A stretch of 64,000 nt of DNA from Endomychus coccineus. Its lineage: Eukaryota > Arthropoda > Insecta > Coleoptera > Endomychidae. Within the stretch, counting starts at the first letter, position 1. The number at the start of each line of letters is the position of its first letter. Positions 1 to 12,900 of the stretch are shown piece after piece. Both the position numbers and the translations under genes were made by a program. The notes below the pieces were generated by a model. The model ran no database searches and was not told where the DNA came from. It saw nothing but the letters and a program-made list of their open reading frames with translations. The stretch spans positions 141,837,846 through 141,901,845 of the forward strand of contig OY294067.1 in NCBI GenBank assembly GCA_958510875.1. Reading direction: 5' to 3'.

Positions 1-1479
1 AAGATAAATATCAGAGGAATATTATTTTGATGGAATTGAAGGGATAGCTAGATGAGTGAAATATACCAAGAAGCATAAATTTCAAAAATCCTAAATTCAG
101 ATCAGTTATATTAAGAAACAAATGAGAAGATTGAAAACTTGCTCTAAAAAGGATACTGGGGTTGATCAAGCTAACATGATAAAATGAATTAAATTAACTT
201 GATTAGATAATATTTAACATTTAACATATTTAAGTATGGGGAGCAGATGTACAATATAATAAGGAGAGATACAGTATTTTCTTGGCATGAACTACTCTCT
301 TAAATTATCAATTTCAAGGTTGGATAAACTATATCGAATTATAATCAAATTTACCAAGTGCACCGAACTTCAAAATTATAATTACAAGGAAGTTATAACC
401 TCTTACTGGAACTCAACGATTATTCAACAAAGTTTGATGGAAAATAGCACACAATAATATCAAATCAATGGAATTGAATCAATAACAGCCAGAATTCAAT
501 ACTGAGCTAGGATGAACAAGATACATGTGAGTAGTTGAATTAAGAGAGTTACAGATACAGTCCATCAAGTTCCCCAGGTGTCCATCATCCTCTTAAACAT
601 GAAGCCTCAGATAGTGTCATTCCCCATCCTCTAAATTAAATTTCATTACCTAAAAGTTCGATGAAGAAAGTGTCCACTAGGTAAAGCAGGGCTTGGATTG
701 GCAGAGTGGTAGAAGTGTCTCGACGATAACCAGAAGCTATTGCGCAATCGGCGCCCTGAATCTTAAAATAAATTTAATTGCTAAGCAATAAATTTGAAAA
801 CGGATTTAGATAGGGGAAGTCCCGCTAGCTTATTAGCGATATCAATAGATGTCACCATCAACTAGTATCTTCTTGCACATGTGTGTTTAAGCTATAATTG
901 AATTAGTAATTAGTGATTGTTATGTAATTTATAATTTATTATGCCTGTTTCGGTAATGCATAAACGTGGATATTGTGGAGGTGAGACACATCGTTCTAAT
1001 GCAGTAAGTTACCAATGCCCTCGTCGACTATTTGTCAAGAAGTATTGTGGTCAGAAGCACCACAAGCTCCCTCACCAAGAAGACAGCCAAAATTACAGAA
1101 AGTTGATGCATGCTGGATTTACCCAAAATATACTGATTGAGGACGGTACAGAGAAATATGCCGGTCGTTAACAGGCGACAAAAAGGATAAACATAGGTGA
1201 TAGATGTTTTCCTCATCGCCCGTGGAAACATCACCACCTCGACAAAGATGCTGTGAAGTGGTCAACTTCATGTTTCAGTGTTTGGTTGATGCTCTCGATT
1301 TCTCCCTCATACACATTATCCTATCTCCTTACCCAAGACGATATTTTATCCCTTCCAAGTTTTTGTATGAAAATATTAATGATGGAGCCTCCTAGTGTAC
1401 AATACCCCGGAAAAAAATACCTCTCAATTCGGATGTCCGGGCGTGGAATGCTCGAGGGGGTTTAACTTTGAAAATCATA
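1..1479. other. No gene recognised
   Basis: AT-rich DNA in which I see no supported gene. A plus-strand reading frame of 76 codons (941-1171) and overlapping frames to 1465 have no recognisable motif. Near 690-715 there is a weak resemblance to a tRNA A box without a matching B box. Confidence 0.5.
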
Positions 1480-3395
1480 TAAACTTGAAGATAGCCTCTG
1501 TAACATCCTAGGCCTTAGTAAGAATAAAAACGTTGTTCACTACCACCTACAGACAAACCAGACATACTGAGACGCATTCACCAACACGACCTGCCCTGAC
1601 TACGACTTCCAACACTCGTTTCAGATTCAAAGGATCTGTCTCTATTCCAGAAATGGTCTCTTATGCCACTTAGGGGAGAATCTAGAATCACAAGCATTCG
1701 ATGTAATGTGGTTCAGGCTTGATAATCATGAACAGACAAAATTTCTCTGTTGTCTCTATTCATCACCAAATAAACCAGCTCATGGTGAACCCTTTGAATT
1801 TCTTCCTATGAAACTTCACCTCATTCAGTAGAACTATTATCCAGCAGCTAAAATTGTCATCATGGGGGATTTCAACGTCACAACTCCGCTTGGCTCAAAT
1901 TCTCAAACAAGACATACGACGCAGGGCAACAGGCTGAGGCCTTTGCTATTTCCTATGGTCTCGAGCAGTTAATTAATGAACCAACACCAACCCCGATAAC
2001 AACTATAATTGTGCCAATACATTTGACTAGCATTTCGGATCCCTACGAAGTAAGGGTCCATGCACCATTGGAAAACTCTGACCATTCCTTATCATTACCA
2101 CATATTCATTTATCACTCCACGAACCAATCCAGCACCTCCACCCACAGTTTGGTAATACAACTCAGCCGACTGGTATGGTCTTCGCATGTTTTTCTCCGA
2201 GTTTCCTTGGAGAAGCGTATGTTTGGAATCTGATGACACAACGCAATGTGTCACGGATATCTCGGATGTTAGCAGGTTAGAAATTGAAACTTACATACCC
2301 CATATCAAGAAATCACCGTCATCTGGTGAACGGTGGTTCAATAAAATCTGGACTAGAGCGGTGGCTTCAAAACAAACGGTGTACCTTCTTTGGCGCGGTA
2401 AACCATGTCTAGAGACCAAAACAGAATATGTTGGGGCGGGCCAGACATATGTGCAATGAAACAATATAATACCAAGAAGGCTGAGGCCAGACGGAATTCC
2501 ACCTGTCGTTCTCGAAGAAAAAAAGGAAAGAAGACCCTTCCTAATAATTATCGACCCATTGGACTAATATCTGTGATCTCTAAAGTGTTGTATAAAGCAA
2601 TTAACATCGATCACATCCAATACCTAGAGAGCTCGAAAATCCTGAATGATCGGCAATATGACTTTCGTCAGCAGAGATTAACAGGAGACCTCTTTGCCTT
2701 CATAACACATATATGGCAGAAATATATTGCAAAACATGAGGCATCTTCAGCTGTAGCATTGTAAACCTAAAGAGCATTTGATCGAGTCTAGTACCAAAGC
2801 CTTCTTGGAAAACTTCCGTCATATGGTTTGCCGCATCAACTTTATTGCTTACTATTGATTTCCTCCCAGATAGATCATTCCATTTGGTGGTTGCTGGAAT
2901 TTCCCCTGATACAATGGCTATTAACGCTGATGTTCCATAGGGATCTGTCTAAGCACCAACTTTGTTTCAGGTCCATATCAACGATCTGCTGGAAAATACC
3001 ACCTGTCAAGTCAACAGATTTGCAGATGATGATACAGTTCATAACGCTTCCTTATCTAGAGCACCTATACCATCCAATGTAGCCTGAACAGCGGGACAGA
3101 GACAGATTGATGCAACTAATGGAGATCTGGCATAATGATTTTGAAAGGGGGATCTGATAATGTAGTCGCGTTTAATGCAACCAAAACTCAAGCTTGCGTC
3201 TTCTCTAGGAAGGCTGATCTCACAAACCCTCAAAAATATGATCATGTTAGGTACAAAACTGTTCATATGAAGTCTTCCATATCTATGCTCCGGATTACCA
3301 CCAACAGCATCCTCTTATGTACTGTTCACATGTTTGGAGTTCGCCTCCCAAACATACCATATTCTTGTTACTTCTATGTAATCTACTTGATTCAC
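1480..3395 (+). pseudogene. LINE-A: decayed non-LTR retrotransposon (endonuclease + RT)
   Basis: A LINE would encode an APE-type endonuclease and a reverse transcriptase. In shifting frames I see the endonuclease motif IMGDFN (about 1858-1880) and the region ending in ENSDHS that closes the domain (about 2066-2090). The RT fragments are NYRPIGLISVISKV (about 2545-2590), a decayed QYGFR-type block, AFDRV (about 2770), VP*GSV (about 2930) and the catalytic FADD (about 3018-3030). A YCSHVWS-type thumb motif lies near 3320. Several in-frame stops and frameshifts make it dead. The clade is not settled; Jockey-like or RTE-like are possible. No poly-A tail or target duplication was recognised. Confidence 0.85.
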
Positions 3396-3509
3396 ATGTT
3401 ATGATAGATAATTTAATTTTTGACATTGACTTGTATTGTCAAAAGTGGAAAGTAAAAAAGTTCATCAGGGTTATGATTTTTCTGTTTATTTCTATTCTAA
3501 ACTAGAGGA

Positions 3510-4305
3510 AAGAAACTCACGGTTCGAGCAAAAGACACTGGTGAAAACACGTCCATTCCAAGGAGGAGTGAACGAAAAACAAAGAAAATTCCTCCCGAAA
3601 GATATGAAAACATAGATGAAAACATTATACATACACAAGTGTCCTCTTATACATCAAGTGTCCACGAAAATACGAACTCAAAAATTGAATCCAAACGGAC
3701 AAAATCACCAAGTTCGAGAACGAAGCTTTTGGAAATAGAAGTGGAAGAAGAAAAAAAGCTACCAGAGATTGAGAGAAGGAAGGCTGCGTGAATTGACTTA
3801 TGAAGGCCCATCTGAAAAATCTATAATCTCTGGCGAGTATCTTCAACTTGAATGAAATTACTATTCAAGAAAAATCGAACAACCGGGAAACAGAAGAAAC
3901 GTAGAATAATCATGCACCAACAAATAATTTCATTACAATGACTGCTGAAAATCTGAATCAGATTTGTAATACTTCGAAAATGAATTCTAATAATGAGAAA
4001 TATATTGACAGAACGGAAAGTTTCAAATACAAATTACTAATTTTTGATGGAAATCCAGAAGATTGGCCCATTTTACATAGCCAATTTGAATGTTCTACCA
4101 AAATTTTCAATATATGTCATGAAGAAAAAGTGTTTGGAAGGAAGAGCTAGGGATGCAGTACAACCGCTTCTTGTTGGACCATAAAACGTGAAAAACCAGA
4201 AACTCTGAAAATTACATTTGGAAGGCCTGAATTCATGATTTCGAATTTAGTAAGTTCGACGAGAAGGAAGATTCGAAACATACTTACCTTCCTATTAGTT
4301 TACTT
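3510..4305 (+). pseudogene. BEL-1 relic, part 1 (gag, DUF1759 region)
   Basis: First fragment of an old BEL/Pao retrotransposon. Broken frames include the DUF1759-type gag segment at about 4030-4090 (LIFDGNPEDWPILHSQFE) and a segment near 4195-4290 of the type ITFGRPEFMISNLV. The gag then stops abruptly where BEL-2 begins and resumes after it at about 8640 with the expected next gag segment (NPSILNEIIELPPFLRLK). Many stops. The 5' LTR of this copy was not recognised. Confidence 0.75.
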
Positions 4306-4455
4306 TGTATTTAAAATAAAAATGACGTTTTCATGTCAAGTTTGACAGTTGAAAGAAAAAGAAATAAAGTCAAGTAAAATAAAAAGTTCTCTTTTATTCC
4401 TGAAAATAAGCTATCAATCTTGAAACTCCACTTCGTGATAAGTGTGGAGCTTACA
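4306..4455 (+). repeat. BEL-2 5' LTR
   Basis: About 150 bp. It matches 8500-8636 over most of its length, with an extra segment of about 20 bp (around 4334-4354) missing in the other copy. It contains AATAAA-like signals and ends GGAGCTTACA. Confidence 0.65.
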
Positions 4456-4535
4456 ATTGCTCCTTCGAGGATTTGAATAAAGCGCTAAAGATATGTGGGA
4501 AGATATAATTCCTCACAGGAGTTCAAGGAACAATA

Positions 4536-5261
4536 TTGGTGTACCTCCTGCGCTGTTGGAAGACAGAAATAGTTGTGGAAGTTAGACCGATTCAGAACAC
4601 AGAAAAAGCAGAAATGATGTCTAATAGACGGTCTGTAAAGTCGAGTACTATAACGAGCAGATCGAGTGAAAAGAAAGAAATTGAAGCAAAGAAAAGAAAA
4701 ATTGAGCTACGAATGCTTCAGTTACAAATGGAAGAATTAGCATTAGAGGAACTGTCAATTAATGAATCGATCAGTATCAATTCAAAAGAGCAGGATGATA
4801 AAAGTACAAGTGCAAATTGTCATCTCAATGTGGAAGAAAAATATTTCCAAATAAAGAAATGGGTAGATTGCGCTGATACAAATGATGGATTTCCAGATAC
4901 TCCTAAGAATCTGAGTGAGATTTGTGAAAATATGAGTGAGAGACAGATAACAATTAGCCATAATAGTGGTATAGAAACTAGCTTCCCTGAAGGTTTAGTT
5001 GACTGTATGAAAAATTTGAATTTGAATCTAGAAAAAATTGTAATGAAACAAAAGTCTTCAAAGTTGCAAGACTTCTATGGTAATGTTGGCGATTTTCCTG
5101 TTTGGTTGAATGAATATGAGCGCACCACTTCAGAAAAATTTATCTCAAATTCTGAGAACTTGTTACGTCTCCAAAAGTGTTTGAGAGGAAGAGCTAGAGA
5201 CGTGGTTAAGGATTTGTTTTGTAGCCCGAAAAATGTTGCAACAATTACTGACACATTGTAA
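4536..5261 (+). pseudogene. BEL-2 gag, N-terminal part (241 codons open)
   Basis: The longest surviving reading frame of BEL-2. The first part is a charged, K/E-rich coiled-coil-like stretch with repeated leucines (residues about 45-85). The second part, from about residue 170, is a DUF1759-type retrotransposon gag domain (DFYGNVGDFPVWLNEYER, then LLRLQKCLRGRARDVVKDLF). This matches BEL/Pao gag, the structural protein packing element RNA. The frame ends at a TAA (about 5259), and gag continues out of frame to about 5600. The annotated start is simply the first ATG in the frame. Not functional. Confidence 0.75.
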
Positions 5262-5639
5262 ATGTATTTCGAAAGAGAAGACTGGCTCATTATGAATCAA
5301 ATAGAAATAGCCGCTTTGAGAGAGGATTCCATGGAGAGTTTCACTTAATTTTCATCATAGTCTCTAATATGGTTGCTTCGATGAAGAAAATGAACTGTCA
5401 AAGATATTTGGAGAATCCAGAACTCTTGAACAAGTTAGAAGAAAAACTTCTCAGATATACTAAAAGAATGAGGGCTGAAGTGAGGACTAAAAAATTAAAA
5501 AGTTGTTCTTCAGTCAATCTATAACATTTTTGTGAGTGGCTGAAATCTGAAGTACTCATTTTGATGTCAGTGAGTGTTCCTATTCCACATACAAATCAGA
5601 AGGGAAACATGTTTCATACACAGAAAGAAAGGAGCTAGT

Positions 5640-8480
5640 AAACATTGTGGATTCTTGCGCCCGTGTTATTACTTGTATTTTATGTGCTGAAAAAGATCAT
5701 GAAAAAACTTGTTAACTTCAAGATATCTCAAGCAGGGAATGATAAAAAAAATTACCATATTAGAAATGTCAGAACTACCAAGAATTTAGCCCTTCCAACT
5801 CAAAGTCTTGATGTTGATTATTTATGTAAAAAATATTACTCTCTGGACAGAGGAACTCTAGAAATGGTGAAAAGTGCCAAACCGAAAATTCTACTTAGAC
5901 AGGATAATACTTTCCATCTCTATCCACAAAAAGTGATTCACCCCGTCTAAGACCAACCTGCATTCAGTTTGACACGACTCGAATGGATAGTACTTTAATC
6001 TATGCAGACACGATGAGGATTATCTGAAAGAAATCATTAAAGACAATTTCAAAATCAAAAATGGGTACAAGACATCTGCATTGGCATATTCTAAAGATGA
6101 TCAGAGAGCTCTGAGAATATTCAAAAATACCATAAGAAAAACTGAAGATCGTTTCGAGATTGCACTCGTGAAAAAAAGAAGAATTTGTTTCACGAGATAG
6201 TGAAATAGCAGCTCTCAATAGATTGAGATGTCTGGAGAATTCGCGAAAGAATATTGTAAGAAAATATATAATTACCTTGCAAAGAACTACGCAGAAATAT
6301 CAACTGAAAATGCCAATGATAATGGACGAGTATGGAATTTGCCACCCTTCGGAGTGAGAAATGCAAATAAACCCGGAAAATTCAGGCTTGTGTTCGATGC
6401 CGCTACCAAAATATCTGGAGTGTGTTTGAATGATTATCTTTTGACAGGTCCCGATTTTTAGCCACTACTGAATGCAATTTTATGTAAATTTCGCGAATAT
6501 CGATATGCGTTTTGTGGAGATATACGGGAGATGTTTCACAAGGTGTTGATTCGGGAGGAAGATAGGGTTTATCAAAGACTTCTATTTAGAGGCATGGACA
6601 GACAAAAAAATCCAGATATTTATGAGATGCGAGCGATGATATTCGGGTCCGTATGCCCACCATCCATCGCTTAATATGTGGAAAAAGGTAACGCCAACCT
6701 TTTCGAAAAAAAAATACCCAGGTATTACTCGTATAATGTGCCACTAAGAATACACTCCAAGAATCTATTGATACGATAAAATCAATTATAGAAGTTCACA
6801 AAAGAGCAGGATTTGACATGGTGAATTGGTTGGGTAATTCAAATGAGATATTGGAGGCTATTCCAGAGAGTCATCGTGCTATGAGAAAATCACTAAACCT
6901 GGATACCAAACATTTTGAGAGAATTTTGGGACTATTTTGGAATGTTGAAAATTATAATTTTGTATTTCAATTCAAATTCACGGAGATTCCTTCGGAATGA
7001 TGAAGAAATATCAAGAACAGAGAATTACTCCAATTGGTTTTTTGTCACCTCTGATTATAAGAGGGAGACTTATATTTCTAGATTGTTCAAAGAATTGTAT
7101 AGGATGGGATGAAGAAATTCCTGAGGACATTCTAAAAAACTAGAGAAGGTGGTGTTAAAGTCTTAGGAATATAGAAACCTTCCAAATACCAAGACAAGAA
7201 TTTCCAATGGAAAAAGCTGTTAAAGAGGTACAGCTACATGTGTTTTGCAATGGGAGTGATCCAGCGTTTTCTGCAGTGGCTTATTATCGTTTGCAATCAG
7301 ACAGCAATGAAATAAAAATATCGCTTGTTTCATCCAGATGTAAAATCGGCCCAATGAACAAGAAATTGACTGTTCCCCGGATGGAACTGCAAGGTGCTGT
7401 TACGGCAGCCAGTTTATCAAATTTCATTAGAAACGAGACGAATTACAATATATCTGATGTTTTTAGATGAAAATGATATTTTGAGAATTGATAGCCGAAT
7501 TAGATATGCGAATGTTGATCATGATGTCAAATTCCCCATCATTTTACCTTCTGGCAAATACGAAAAATTTGTCAGAATGCTTGTACAACATCATCATGAA
7601 ATGGTAAGACACGTTGGACAAGAAACCGTACTGAATATCCTGAAACAGAAGTTTTGGATTCTGTAAATGAGACAAACTGTAAAAATAGAAATTCCTAATT
7701 GTCAATTCTGCAAAGTTCACAAGGACAGAGTAATACAACCTGAAATGTCTCCGTTACCAGAGTGTCGTCTGAAGGTCTATTGTAGACCTTTCACCTACTG
7801 TGGTCTTGATTATTTTGGTGCTCTCACGGTAAAGGTTGAGAGAAGCGTAGGAAAAACATATGGTGCTCTATTCGCATGTTTGAATAAGAGATCAATACAT
7901 ATCGAATTGGCTAATTCCTTGAATACAGACTCAGCTTTGATGGCAATAAAAGATTCATTGCAAGACGAGGACAACCAATTGAACTTTATTTCGACAACGG
8001 AACCAACTTTGTAGGAGCTGAGAACGAAATATAAAAATATAAAGAGGAATTGAATCAAAACAAAATTGTAGCGGAACTTGGTATAAAGAAAATCGGATGG
8101 ATATTCAATACTCCCGCAGCCCCGCATACCGGAGGAGTTTGAGAAATAATGGTTAAGTCCATAAAACACGTATTGTACAAGATGTTGAAAAAACAAAATC
8201 CGAAGCAGGAAATTCTAACAAACTTTCTACTAGAAGCAGAAAGCATCGTGAACTCTAGGCCCATAACTTACGTGTTGTGTAATAAGGATGATATAGAAGC
8301 TTTAATTCCTATGCACTTTCTCATTGGTTCGGCCAATGTTGAAATGGAAAATGGGCAGAATAACCAAAACTTTCCAAGCAGAGATGGACAAATTCCAAGC
8401 GTCGAGTTGAAAACTCTACTTTGACTCGACCGGTGGACTCCGTACTTTGGCTGGAGGTTGGAGAATGTTGAAGATTACAA
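5640..8480 (+). pseudogene. BEL-2 pol relic: protease, RT, RNase H, integrase
   Basis: Fragmentary BEL/Pao polyprotein. The protease tail lies at about 5770-5940 (LPTQSLDVDYLCKKYYSL). RT starts at about 6330 (LPPFGVRNANKPGKFRLVFD) and continues through DIREMFHKVLI (about 6518). Its thumb is at about 6780-6990. The RNase H beginning is at 7207-7470 (TVPRMELQGA). The integrase zinc region is at about 7570-7720 (H, H, C and C visible) and its core at 7780-8010 (CGLDYFGALTV). A region at 8100-8420 reads AESIVNSRPIT. The motif around the catalytic YxDD is not preserved, and part of RNase H appears deleted. Stops and frameshifts are spread throughout. Confidence 0.8.
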
Positions 8481-8499
8481 TGCATTTATTAGTTCAGTT

Positions 8500-8636
8500 G
8501 GTATTTAAAATAAAAATGATGTTTTCAAGAAAAAGAAATAAAGTCAAGTAAAATAAAAAGTTTTCCTTTATTTTTAGATATTTATAATAAGCTATTAATC
8601 TTGAAACTCCACTTCGTGATAAGTGTGGAGTTTACA
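8500..8636 (+). repeat. BEL-2 3' LTR
   Basis: About 137 bp, matching 4306-4455 with point changes and one deletion. It directly follows the end of the pol relic. BEL-1 gag resumes just after it. Confidence 0.65.
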
Positions 8637-9320
8637 CTGGGCATATGACAAACCCATCGATATTGAATGAAATTATTGAATTACCACCTTTTTTACGTCT
8701 GAAATAGGCGGAAGAAATCTCCTCGAAACTAACGTTACACTGAAAACATGTTCCATATGAATCAGAAAAATCGCCATTGCAGCCTTAAGTTGAACCGATT
8801 TCAATAGCTTTAACTTCCCTGCGAAAAAAGCGTACGAAAACGATAAATTCCAATTCAGGAAGAATGTGAATATTTTCCCACCAAAAAATGCGATAAATGT
8901 CCATACTGTCAGAAAAAAAATCTTCTTTTGATAGATGAGTGGACACTGGTAACTTCAAAGAAGCTGTGTTTTAACTGTTTGGAACCATGACATAATATTT
9001 ACTCATGCAGAGGCAAGCAGAGATGTGGAATAGATAATTGTCAAAAGTTCCTCAATAATATTTTACACAACGTTAACTATAGGAAACAAGACAAAGAAAA
9101 AATAGCAAATCCTAAAAACGTTGATCTTGAGCGAGAAGATCACGTAGAGAGATTTAATTTGTTTCAAGAAAAAAAATTCAACTACCTTATCGAATAATTC
9201 CTGTTAAACTAAGAGGAAGAATAAAACACATTTTCAACTTTCACAACATCAATGATTGATAGCAAAATTGCTCAAGAAATAGGACTTGACGTACCTGTGA
9301 AACCGCTTTGTTACCAATGT
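8637..9320 (+). pseudogene. BEL-1 relic, part 2 (gag end, zinc knuckle, protease start)
   Basis: Continuation of BEL-1. Broken frames give the gag segment NPSILNEIIELPPF (about 8650), a CCHC-like knuckle region (KKLCFNCLEP then HNIYSCRGKQRCG, about 8960-9030) and the protease-type segment MIDSKIAQEIGLDVPVKPLCYQ (about 9252-9318). It stops in the middle of a conserved protease stretch at the inverted repeat starting at 9322. The next part of the same domain is found at 36344 on the same strand. Confidence 0.75.
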
Positions 9321-9321
9321 A

Positions 9322-9627
9322 GTGGAGTAAATCTGGCGAGAAAAAAGGCAAGGTAGACGAAAATTTTACGATGCTTAGCGACCCGGTGAGAAGTGTTTGT
9401 TAGGGTACCAATAACAACCCCCTGAAATTTCTATTTCCCGAAGTGGGTGCAACTCCTTTTTTTTTGGCCAAAAAGAGGTTTTTTGACATTTTTAAGGGTA
9501 GTTTAGCGAAAAAAAATCAATATCTCTGGTTGTATTGAAAATTAAGAGACCAAAGTAGAACCCTTCTATTGTCAATGTCCAAGGAACTTCTAGTCCAAAT
9601 TTCAAGTTGATACCTCCCCCCTCCCCG
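9322..9627 (+). repeat. Left inverted end of the 27-kb block
   Basis: Begins GTGGAGTAAATCTGGC after a TA (9320-9321). The reverse complement of 36137-36341 matches it strongly (for example ACCAATAACAACCCCCTGAA), with one extra segment of about 90 bp in this copy. Both copies end in CCCCTCCCCG followed by (TA)n. Here BEL-3 is inserted exactly at that CCCCG. These could be the terminal inverted repeats of one large element, or two halves of a palindromic MITE whose AT-rich middle filled with insertions. Confidence 0.75.
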
Positions 9628-9811
9628 TGTTTTGATATAATTAAGTGGACTGTATGAAATTAATATATTTATTATCTGATTTTATAATTGTATACAAAAT
9701 CGTGTGAATTGATTCTAATTGACAATTCGTCTCTCTAAAAGTCAAATCAATTACAATAATAATAAAACATTCGAAGACGCAATACAGTGCCGTATCATTT
9801 ATGATTTTACA
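9628..9811 (-). repeat. BEL-3 3' LTR
   Basis: 184 bp, TG...CA on both strands, identical by eye to 15566-15749. Read on the minus strand it follows the end of gag-pol after about 117 bp. Confidence 0.95.
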
Positions 9812-9928
9812 TACCGGTCGCCTTGAAAGTATTGCCTTTCAAAAAAAAAGTAAATACAATATAAAACAAAATATGGTAACATTGAGAATTGCTCAAACAT
9901 TGAATTTGATGATAGTTTAACAATCTGG

Positions 9929-12900
9929 TCAATCATCAATCGGTAGTGCACAGACTCGCGACACTGCTCTTTTCACTACACGATTTTTCACTTTGACACT
10001 TATGACTCTTGTAATGTCGTCAGCACCTGGATGCAGCTCTATTATTCTGCCTAGCTGCCAATTCAGCACCGGAATGTTGTCTTCCTTTAATAATACTAAG
10101 GTTCCCACTTTGAGAAATTGTGAAAAATTCTGCTTCCACTTGGTCCTGGACTGTAATTCAGAAATGTATTCTTTTTGCCAACGGGCCCAAAAATGTTGAT
10201 ACATCCTTTGCAATTTTTGATAACGGTTGAGTCGATTTTCTGATATTTCGCTTAAATCATGTTCTGGGATAGCAACCAACGATCTTCCAATTAAAAAATG
10301 TCCAGGTGTCAAAGCTGTGACGTCTTCAGGATCAGAGGATAGGGGGGATAGGGGTCTTGAATTTAGAACGGCCTCAATCTGAGCTAGTGCCGTCGAAAAT
10401 TCCTCAAATGTTAATGATGCATTACCCATAATTCTTTTCAAATGATATTTACTACTTTTTATGCCTGCCTCCCATAGACCTCCGAACGTGGCAGATCTCG
10501 CGGGTATAAAATGCCATTTAATATTATCGTTGATTAAAAAATTACTTATTACCTCAGACATTGATTCGACAAACTTATAAAGTTGTTTAATTTCATTATT
10601 GGCTCCAACAAAATTTGAACCATTATCAGAAAATATATTGTTTGGTTTACCGCGTCGGGCGATAAAACGTTTTAATGTTGCAATAAATGATTCAGTGGTC
10701 AAATTTGAAACAGCCTCTAAGTGCACTGCCTTAGTGGACATACAAATGAATAAACACAGATATCCCTTTATGAATTTCGCTCCACGACCTTTACGTTCTT
10801 TCAGTGAAAATGGACCTCCATAATCTATTCCAACGTTTAAAAATGGTAATGACGGATTGACTCTAAATTCAGGTAAATTTCCCATGAGGTAATCTATTCC
10901 TCTAGGATTACTTTTGAAACAAGTGATACATTTTTTCACAATGTTTTTGGTTAATTTGCGTCCTGAAATAGGCCAATAATTTTCTCTAATATTATATAAT
11001 AGTGCTTGAGCGCCACAATGCAATAAATTTGTATGTCTCTCTTTCAATATTAGTTCAGTCAATTTATGTTTATGAGGCAATAAAACTGGATGGACTTTAT
11101 CATATTGTCCCCTAGAATTTGTAATTCTGCCACCAACTCTTATTAACTTGTTATTATCAATGAATGGATTTAAAGATAATATCTTACTTCTTTTGTTTAA
11201 AGGCTTGCCTATAATTAAGTTATTGTAATCAAAATTAAAACATTCTTGTTGACAAATTCTTAATAATGTATCCAATGCACATTTCAATTCTGATTGTGTC
11301 AATGGTCCAATAATTCTATTGTCTCGACATAATCTTGTATTATTTCTAAATCTTAATATATACGCCACTATTCTCTGTAATTTTTTCAGAGAAGAATATT
11401 TAGAGAATATGTCAATATTATTTGTGGCCATAACAATATTGCAACTTGATCGCTTGTCGGGAATTTCTTCTCCTAGTTCGATTTCAACTTGTTTAAAACA
11501 TATATTCTTATCTTTTTGAAGCCAGGTTGGTCCATACCACCATAACTTTGAGTCTATCAACATAGTAGGACTGCATCCTCTAGATATCAAATTCGCAGGG
11601 TTGTCTACTGATTTCACATGATACCAATCTTCAATTTGTGTTATAGCTTGAATTTCAGCAACTCTGTTGGCTACAAAAGTTTTCCAACTATTTGGAGCCT
11701 TCTCTAGCCAATTCAATACTATTGTCGAATCCGACCAATAATATTTTTGATGAAAATGAATTCCCATCACATCAATGATTTTTTTTACTAAATGTGCAAG
11801 TAATACCGCTGCATTCAATTCCAAATGCGGAAGTGTCAACCTTTTTAAGGGCGCAACACGTGATTTTGCGCAAAGTAAATGCGACATAATTTGCTCTGAT
11901 GAACTTATGCAACGTATATAAACACAGGATCCAAATGCACATTCCGATGCATCGGCAAAACCGTGCAATTCTATTCTTATATTTTGTTCGCTAATTAAAA
12001 TGTGACGAGGTATTTGCATCTTATTTAAAATAGGTAATTCTCTCTGAAATTCTTTCCATTTAATATTTAAATTTTGATCAATCGGTTCGTCCCATGATAG
12101 ATTAGATTTCCATAATTCTTGTATTATCATTTTTGCTACAATTATTATGGGACCCAATAATCCTAGCGGATCAAATATTTGACAAATACAAGACAAAATA
12201 ATTCGTTTTGTTATATTTTTTGAGACATCATTTTGCTTAATTGAATATTGTATGATATCTAAATGAGCATTCCAATATATACCAAGTGTTTTATTATTTT
12301 GATTTTGGCCAAGCTGTAAAATACTACATTCTAAATCTGAATTTATTTTAAGATTTTTCATTATATTTTGGTCATTACTTAACCATTTTCTTAAATCAAA
12401 TTTGCCCTGACTAAGTATATCTGAAATATTTCTTTGAATTTCTATGATTTCTGACATTGAATTTGCACCTGCCAGAAGGTCGTCCATATAAAAACAATTT
12501 TTTATAATTTCACATTCATTAGGGAATGAATCTTCATTTTCATATGCCAATTGGAACAAACATCTGACTGCTAAGTACGGTGCAGAAGCAGTACCGTAAG
12601 TCACCGTGTTCAATTCATAGCATTCTAATTCACTCTCAGAATTAGATCTCCAAAATATCCTTTGTAGACTACGCTGATCTTTATCAATAAGAATTTGTCT
12701 GTACATTTTAGACACGTCAGCTGTTATTACATATTTATGTTTGCGAAAAGTTAATATAATTGAAAATAAATCTCTTTGAAGAGTTGGACCAACAAATTGT
12801 GCATCATTCAATGATATTCCACTATCGGATTTCGCACTGCCATCAAACACCACGCGCAATTTAGTAGTAATACTAGAATCCTTTAACACCGCATGATGTG

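Larger units (their letters stand above)
4306..8636 (+). mobile_element. BEL-2: degenerate BEL/Pao retrotransposon inside BEL-1
   Basis: A BEL/Pao element bounded by two similar, decayed LTRs (4306-4455 and 8500-8636) that share the start TATTTAAAATAAAAATGA and an end containing CTTCGTGATAAGTGTGGAG. Between them run gag, protease, RT, RNase H, integrase and part of DUF5641 in order, with many stops and deletions. It splits the gag of BEL-1, so it is the younger of the two. No clear TSD is visible (TACTT left, CTGGG right), and the exact LTR starts are uncertain. Confidence 0.8.

Noticed and set aside
688..760. A-box-like TTGGCAGAGTGGTAGA suggesting a tRNA
   Set aside because: No B box and no foldable cloverleaf.
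941..1171. 76-codon plus-strand ORF with several Cys and His
   Set aside because: No zinc-finger spacing or known motif; length is within chance for this window.
8637..8641. Possible target duplication for BEL-2
   Set aside because: The flanks TACTT (4301-4305) and CTGGG do not match, and the LTR start is uncertain.
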